The notes beneath the pieces were generated by a model. That model saw nothing but the letters and a program-made list of their open reading frames with translations, did no database searches and was not told where the DNA came from. From an uncultured Bacteroidales bacterium (GTDB lineage Bacteria > Bacteroidota > Bacteroidia > Bacteroidales > FEN-979): a DNA stretch of 64,000 nucleotides. The position numbers were made by a program, and so were the translations under genes. Positions 59,930 to 64,000 of this stretch are shown one piece after another (positions within the stretch are counted from its first letter, which is position 1; each line of letters starts with the position of its first letter). Where the stretch lies: positions 1-64,000 of the forward strand of contig CAIYJU010000046.1 of assembly GCA_903926565.1 (NCBI GenBank). The letters run 5' to 3'.

Positions 59930-62179
59930 TTAATTACTTTTTTTAACCGACCAGCCACCTTTAAGGCCGAAGATAAACCATGCGAGTGCAATTGCTCCTG
60001 CTGCGAACACGGTATCTCCGATTACCCTGAGCCAGCGTAAGAAGGCGATGGTGGGGTCCTGCATGAATTCTGCAGAGCGTGCGTACCACATTCCGGTTCT
60101 CACACTTACCCAGGTCTGGGCAAGGCCAACCGGCAGCACACTGATAAGCACCATAAGCGCCAACCCGATGTTGATGGCCCAGAAGGCAAATTTAACCCAT
60201 TTTTCGTTCCAGACTTTTTCCGGTTCCATGCTTTTAAGTACAAATAGCATAAGCCCGATTCCGAGCATTCCATACACGCCAAACAATGCTGTATGTCCAT
60301 GTACCGGAGTGGTATTGAGTCCCTGCATATAGTACAACGCAATTGGCGGGTTAATAAGGAATCCGAAAATTCCCGCACCTACTAAATTCCAGAAAGCCAC
60401 AGAAAGGAAAAAGTATATCGGCCATCTGTATCCAGCGATCCAGTTACGGCTTTGCGATATTTTGTAATTCCCGTAGCCTTCAAATCCCATCAAAACAAGC
60501 GGAACCACTTCGAGCGCACTGAAGGTCGCCCCCAGTGCAAGCACCGCCGTTGGTGTGCCGGTAAAATAAAGATGATGAAATGTTCCCAGGATTCCTCCCG
60601 ACAAAAATACGATGGTTGAGATAAGTACACTGGCGGTTGCCGTAGCGATACGGACCAGTCCAAGCCGTACAAAAAGGAAAGCTATGGCTACTGTGGCAAA
60701 GACTTCGAAAAAACCCTCCACCCAGAGGTGAACCACCCACCAGCGCCAGTATTCTGCAATGGCAAGATTGGTTTGCTGGCCCCACATCAAACCTGCACCA
60801 TAAAATGCTGCAATGGCAATGGTGGAGATTAAAAACATGGTAAGCAGTGACTTGTTTTCCGACTTGGCTTTGAGGGCAGGCATGAGTCCGCGGGCCATCA
60901 ATACCAGCCAGATGATCAGGCCGACAAAAAGGAATAATTGCCAGAAACGACCAAGATCGACATACTCATATCCCTGGTGTCCAAACCAGAAATTGGTGAC
61001 CAGACCCAAACGCTGCATTACGCCAAACCATTGACCAACCAGGGAACCAACAACGATTACGAGCAGTGCAATAAACAGGAAGTTAACTCCAAGTGCCTGG
61101 AATTTAGGCTCTTTTCCTGAAACAGCCGGAGCAAGGTATAATCCGGTTGCCAGCCATGAGGTTGCAATCCAGAAAATGGCCAGCTGAATATGCCATGTAC
61201 GTGAGATGGAATAGGGAAGCAAACCGGAAAGGGGTAAGCCATAAAAAGCCTGTCCTTCCACTCCATAGTGAGCGGTTATCACTCCCATGAGTATCTGAAC
61301 CAGGATCAACGCTGTTACAACCCAGAAATACTTTAACGTGGCTTTCATCGATGGGGTAAAAATCCCGCCCAAAAGCGGATCCTTAAGGGGTATTTCACTT
61401 TCGCTCAGACTCTCCTCTTTCCGGGAGGCATAGTACCAGCCCATAAGGCCGATGCCGGCGATAAGCATAATAACGCTGAACCCGGTCCAAAGGATGAGTG
61501 AACTCGTTGGTTTATTGTCAACCAGTTCCTCCGATGGCCAGTTGTTGGTGTAAGATATTTCACTTCCGGGCCGATCGGTGACACATGTCCACGATATCCA
61601 GAAAAAGAAAGCATTCATCTGGTTCATACGGCCCTGATCCTTAATTGTATTGGGTGGAATTGCATAGGCATCACGCAATTTTTCAAGTTTTGGATCGGCC
61701 ATGAATAAACCTGCATAATGCTCTCCAACTGCTTTAATCGCCTGTGCCCGAAGCGGGGAGATGGTAATCTTTCCCGAAACAGCATCATAGGTATTTGTTC
61801 GAAGTTCCTTCTGAAGCCTGATTTTCAACATGGCTTTCTGCTCGGCCGTAGCGTTGGCATATGATGTATGAAATGACGTATCAGCAAGATAATTCAGGAT
61901 GTATTCTGACTCGCGGTGAAGCCAGTCAGCCGACCAGTCGGGCGCTACATAAGACCCATGTCCCCAAACTGTTCCAACTTCCTGACCTCCGATAGATTGC
62001 CAGATATTCTGGCCATCCTTAACATCCTGCCCGGAGAAAAGCACGGTTCCTTCCGTGGTGACTACCTCTGACGGGATGGGGGGAGCCTGTTTGTAAATCT
62101 CCCGTCCATAATATATCAGGACAGAGAAAGAAATCGTCATAACGGCGATAAAGCCGAACCATAGTTTTCGTGTTTGCAT
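59930..62179 (-). CDS. norB: quinol-type nitric-oxide reductase, single-subunit (NorZ-like)
   Basis: 749 residues with an N-terminal extension (residues ~30-220) and about 14 membrane helices, which fits single-subunit qNOR rather than the cytochrome-c type. Features include IWQSIGGQEVGTVWGHGSYV, the heme-copper oxidase core with W.VHLWVEGFFEVFATVAIA, TPVHGHTALFGVYGMLGIG and TTPVHGH-type His ligands. It reduces 2 NO to N2O with electrons from quinol at the inner membrane. It is preceded by the 4Fe-4S gene and followed by cupin, DUF438 and DUF2249 genes. The neighbouring Rrf2 regulator with Cys residues is the likely NO-responsive control. Confidence 0.94.
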   Translation of the reverse strand: MQTRKLWFGFIAVMTISFSVLIYYGREIYKQAPPIPSEVVTTEGTVLFSGQDVKDGQNIWQSIGGQEVGTVWGHGSYVAPDWSADWLHRESEYILNYLADTSFHTSYANATAEQKAMLKIRLQKELRTNTYDAVSGKITISPLRAQAIKAVGEHYAGLFMADPKLEKLRDAYAIPPNTIKDQGRMNQMNAFFFWISWTCVTDRPGSEISYTNNWPSEELVDNKPTSSLILWTGFSVIMLIAGIGLMGWYYASRKEESLSESEIPLKDPLLGGIFTPSMKATLKYFWVVTALILVQILMGVITAHYGVEGQAFYGLPLSGLLPYSISRTWHIQLAIFWIATSWLATGLYLAPAVSGKEPKFQALGVNFLFIALLVIVVGSLVGQWFGVMQRLGLVTNFWFGHQGYEYVDLGRFWQLFLFVGLIIWLVLMARGLMPALKAKSENKSLLTMFLISTIAIAAFYGAGLMWGQQTNLAIAEYWRWWVVHLWVEGFFEVFATVAIAFLFVRLGLVRIATATASVLISTIVFLSGGILGTFHHLYFTGTPTAVLALGATFSALEVVPLVLMGFEGYGNYKISQSRNWIAGYRWPIYFFLSVAFWNLVGAGIFGFLINPPIALYYMQGLNTTPVHGHTALFGVYGMLGIGLMLFVLKSMEPEKVWNEKWVKFAFWAINIGLALMVLISVLPVGLAQTWVSVRTGMWYARSAEFMQDPTIAFLRWLRVIGDTVFAAGAIALAWFIFGLKGGWSVKKSN

Positions 62180-62206
62180 ATCTTATTGGTTTAAAAATAA
62201 ATAATT

Positions 62207-62301
62207 CAAAGTGCAAAAGGCAAAGTCAAATATCAAAAATTGAGGGAATCAGCAACTTCCGGGTTTTGCTTTTTTCATTTTGATTTTGCATTTTGATTTG
62301 G
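62207..62301. repeat. paired inverted heptamer arrays upstream of norB
   Basis: Left array 62207-62241 has words CAAAGTG, CAAAAGG, CAAAGTC, AAATATC, AAAAATT. The right arm 62261-62301 reads, on the minus strand, CAAAATC and AAAATG-type words. It sits in the 125-bp gap between norB (ATG at 62179) and the 4Fe-4S gene stop (62305), in the expected norB leader/promoter area. The order of words matches the array at 59472. Confidence 0.7.
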
Positions 62302-62304
62302 ATA

Positions 62305-63159
62305 CTACGTCCAGTCCTCCTCAATAACTTCTCCCTGAAGGCTTACGATCGCCTGTTTGATCGGGATATTCCGGCCGGCATTGGCTCTTGCTGCCTCAGC
62401 CATTTGAAGGAGACCTCCACAACATGGCACCTCCATCATCACCACGGTAAGAGAGTTGATCCTGGTGTCAACAATCATGGAAGAGAGCTTCTGAATGTAT
62501 GATTCCTTGTTGCTGTCAAGCTTCGGACAGGCAATCGCGATTGATTTGCCTTTAAGGAAACGTTCATGGAAATTTCCCATGGCAAAGGCAGCACAATCGG
62601 CGGCCAGCACGACATCAGCGTTTTTAAAATAGGATGCCTGGGGGTTTAACAGATGCAATTGAACCGGCCACTGGCGTAGTTCGGATGCGGGTGGAATTGG
62701 TTGTAGAGACAGGGCATGCCCCGTCTCTACAACCGGTTCGATTCTGAAATCTTTGGCTGCCGATCCCGGGCATCCACATTCACCATGTGAATGATTTTCT
62801 GATTTTTCTGGTGTCATCATGATGTTGTTTTCTTTTAAATAATTGATAGCCTGATTTAAAAATTCCGTTTCATTATGATCACGGAGATGATCAAGGTGGG
62901 CCAGGATGGTATTTCTGCCTTTCGGAACCATGGCTTCCATCACTTTCCGCTCATCATAGGGTTCTGCTTCACGCTCAATGATCTCAATCGCACCCTCAGG
63001 GCAATGGCCGATACAGGCACCAAGACCATCGCAGAACAAATCGCTGATCAACCTGGCTTTTCCATCGATAAGCTGCATGGCCCCTTCATGACAATTGGGA
63101 ATGCAGATGCCACATCCGTTGCATTTTTCTTCGTCAATCTGAATAATTTTCCGTTTCAT
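62305..63159 (-). CDS. 4Fe-4S dicluster ferredoxin-type protein
   Basis: 284 residues. Two 4Fe-4S motifs lie in residues 1-70: CNGCGICIPNC and CDGLGACIGHCPEGAIEI. A CGCPG pair (about 128) may bind metal. The C-terminal ~120 residues (YFKNADVVLAADCAAFAMGN, MEVPCCGGLLQMAE) resemble Cys-containing domains of iron-sulfur oxidoreductases. It probably transfers electrons in the cytoplasm, linked by position to NO reduction. An in-frame 36-bp palindrome (62699-62734) encodes the linker between the two parts. Confidence 0.83.
   Translation of the reverse strand: MKRKIIQIDEEKCNGCGICIPNCHEGAMQLIDGKARLISDLFCDGLGACIGHCPEGAIEIIEREAEPYDERKVMEAMVPKGRNTILAHLDHLRDHNETEFLNQAINYLKENNIMMTPEKSENHSHGECGCPGSAAKDFRIEPVVETGHALSLQPIPPASELRQWPVQLHLLNPQASYFKNADVVLAADCAAFAMGNFHERFLKGKSIAIACPKLDSNKESYIQKLSSMIVDTRINSLTVVMMEVPCCGGLLQMAEAARANAGRNIPIKQAIVSLQGEVIEEDWT
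62699..62734. repeat. 36-bp near-perfect palindrome inside the 4Fe-4S gene
   Basis: Arms GGTTGTAGAGACAGGGC and GCCCCGTCTCTACAACC, 17 bp each with one mismatch and a two-base spacer. It is in frame and encodes VVETGHALSLQ. The core GTAGAGAC...GTCTCTAC pattern is of REP/MITE type. A coding location is unusual. Confidence 0.8.
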
Positions 63160-63186
63160 ATATTATAGGTGTATTTAGGTATCTAA

Positions 63187-63204
63187 TTGCCTGTTTACAG
63201 GCAA
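63187..63204. promoter_or_regulatory. 18-bp palindrome in the 4Fe-4S gene promoter region
   Basis: TTGCCTGTTTACAGGCAA, arms of seven bases around TTTA, lies between Rrf2 and the 4Fe-4S gene, 27 bp upstream of the latter's ATG. It is preceded by a T-run on the minus strand, the wrong side for a terminator, so it is more probably an operator or structured leader. A nearby GTATTTAGGTATC (63171-63183) resembles the half-site GTATTTGAATACG near the Rrf2 promoter (63621-63633). Confidence 0.5.
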
Positions 63205-63210
63205 AAAAAA

Positions 63211-63609
63211 TCAGAGGTATGATTGTAATGTTTGTTCGTTCAGGAATTTTTTAAATTCCGTGGTCAGTTTATTTACTACAGTTCCCATCAGACATCGGTC
63301 AAATCCGCAAAGTTCATAAGAGAGCGGGCATTCGCCAACATCGAGATTCCCTTCAATAGACTGGTAGATATCAAGCAAACTGATGTTTTTGGGCTCCATC
63401 TTCATGGAAAACCCGCCGGAAGGGCCCCTGACTGACTTTAACATGTCGTTTTTCACAAGCCGTTGCAAAACTTTTGCAATGTGATTTTTGGAAAATCCTG
63501 TAATTTCGGCGATCTTTACCGCATTAATACCATTTCCGGAGCGGGCAATCAAAACCATGCTGTGAATTGCGATGGATGAGGCTTCAGAAAGGGCAAAAAT
63601 CTTGGACAT
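63211..63609 (-). CDS. Rrf2-family transcriptional regulator, likely Fe-S (NO) sensing
   Basis: 132 residues from the ATG at 63609 (MSKIFALSEASSIAIHSMVL); an upstream in-frame ATG adds an unconserved 13-residue leader. The Rrf2 winged helix-turn-helix is seen in VKIAEITGFSKNHIAKVLQR, with VRGPSGGFSM as the wing. Three Cys in GECPLSYELCGFDRCLMG match the Fe-S ligand cluster of NsrR/IscR-type sensors. Divergent from the hydrolase gene and immediately upstream of the 4Fe-4S/norB run, so it is the likely NO-responsive switch for that operon. DNA target not known. Confidence 0.9.
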   Translation of the reverse strand: MSKIFALSEASSIAIHSMVLIARSGNGINAVKIAEITGFSKNHIAKVLQRLVKNDMLKSVRGPSGGFSMKMEPKNISLLDIYQSIEGNLDVGECPLSYELCGFDRCLMGTVVNKLTTEFKKFLNEQTLQSYL

Positions 63610-63633
63610 GATCAATTCAGGTATTTGAATACG

Positions 63634-63663
63634 CAAATGTAAATACAATTTTTATATCTTCAA
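63634..63663 (-). promoter_or_regulatory. Bacteroidetes-type promoter of the Rrf2 gene
   Basis: On the minus strand TTG (63663-63661), a 19-bp spacer and TACATTTG (63641-63634) match the TTG-N19-TAnnTTTG consensus of the phylum, giving a start about 18 nt before the ATG at 63609. The site overlaps an inverted repeat ATTTG-N6-CAAAT (63623-63638), consistent with autoregulation by the Rrf2 protein. Confidence 0.65.
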
Positions 63664-63681
63664 CAAAAAAATAAAAAAAGA

Positions 63682-64000
63682 ATGAATTTTTTACAAATTG
63701 CTGGTATTCTGTATAATAATTGCCTTGAAAAATCAATTTCGACAAGTTTTTTTTATGCAAAACCAGCAAGACCTGTTTATTTAATAACGCTATTCCTGGT
63801 TTTTTCGCTCTCCGGGTGGCCGCAAACATATCCTATCGGACACCGCACCATCACCTTTACCGATTCATCCAGGGCAAACAGACCTGTTCCATCTGAACTC
63901 TACTACCCTGCCACATCAGCCGGGGAGGGTACCTCCCTTGCAGCCGGTTTGTTTCCGGTAATCGTTTTCGGTCATGGTTTCCAGATGGGATTTGATTCCT
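63682..64000 (+). CDS. exported alpha/beta-hydrolase, N-terminal part
   Basis: Only the first 106 codons lie in the window (ATG at 63682 to the right edge). A hydrophobic signal-like segment (YLITLFLVFSLSGWPQ) is followed by YPIGHRTITFTDSSRANRPV, SELYYP, and PVIVFGHGFQMGF, where GHG is the oxyanion-hole motif of alpha/beta hydrolases of the PAF-acetylhydrolase or dienelactone-hydrolase type. Substrate unknown. The 35-residue leader before the signal suggests a later, possibly non-ATG, start. Confidence 0.6.
   Translation, partial: MNFLQIAGILYNNCLEKSISTSFFYAKPARPVYLITLFLVFSLSGWPQTYPIGHRTITFTDSSRANRPVPSELYYPATSAGEGTSLAAGLFPVIVFGHGFQMGFDS

Noticed and set aside
63187-63204. Palindrome as a Rho-independent terminator of the Rrf2 gene
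   Set aside because: On the strand of the Rrf2 gene the T-run is before the stem, not after it.

Overview
The window looks like a chromosomal contig of a non-model, probably environmental, Bacteroidetes (Bacteroidota), with both anaerobic and denitrification-type traits. The evidence is several secreted proteins ending in type A sorting domains of the type IX secretion system (T9SS), TAnnTTTG-type -7 promoter elements (one with a correctly spaced TTG), weak Shine-Dalgarno sequences, and family content typical of the phylum (DUF4292, DUF2142, viroplasmin-type RNase H, YraN, EnvC-like M23 protein, U32 peptidase). No CRISPR array, rRNA or complete mobile element was seen. One tRNA gene (Arg, CCT) is present.

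Layout. 1-3614: the N-terminal 1,204 codons of a giant secreted protein of tandem Ig/PKD-like units, cut by the left edge. 3942-7580: a DUF2142 membrane protein and a CorC/HlyC-type CBS protein. 7778-11722: a DUF4160/DUF2442 pair translationally coupled to a large T9SS cargo protein. 11727-19184: a leftward cell-envelope and housekeeping run (membrane protein, EamA exporter, EnvC-like protein, DUF4292 lipoprotein, TPR protein, dUTPase, flippase). 19331-24121: IS200 transposase relic, RNase H, YraN, LD-carboxypeptidase, MetRS and tRNA-Arg. 24122-27300: an AT-richer accessory stretch directly downstream of the tRNA, with a decayed transposase, orphan genes and GtrA. 27334-31383: a seven-PAS hybrid histidine kinase whose N-terminus begins inside a PAC motif. 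31406-38248: TPR protein, small orphans and two T9SS cargo proteins. 38366-42518: an odd leftward cluster with an Lgt-like/beta-rich fusion, a FolD paralog lacking the catalytic lysine, and small secreted proteins. 42824-55790: AspRS, OmpA, the pabA/pabB/pabC folate branch, U32 peptidase, PHP phosphatase, GNAT, a SNF2 helicase and a DUF2177 protein. 56348-63609: a nitric-oxide defence cluster (PepSY-TM protein, DUF2249, DUF438/hemerythrin/PAS protein, cupin, quinol-type NO reductase, 4Fe-4S protein, Cys-containing Rrf2 regulator). 63682-end: start of an exported alpha/beta hydrolase.

The most unusual signal is a dispersed set of degenerate 7-bp-period repeat arrays. They sit in intergenic gaps (17164, 24004, 48247, 50373, 59472, 62207) and, in frame, inside two genes (8512 and 50622). 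The arrays differ in word from place to place but keep the 7-nt period. Two of them form inverted pairs bracketing the cupin-norB genes. Separate REP-like palindromes occur at 20790, 59904 and, in frame inside a ferredoxin-like gene, at 62699. All functional assignments come from reading the translated sequence, without database searches.
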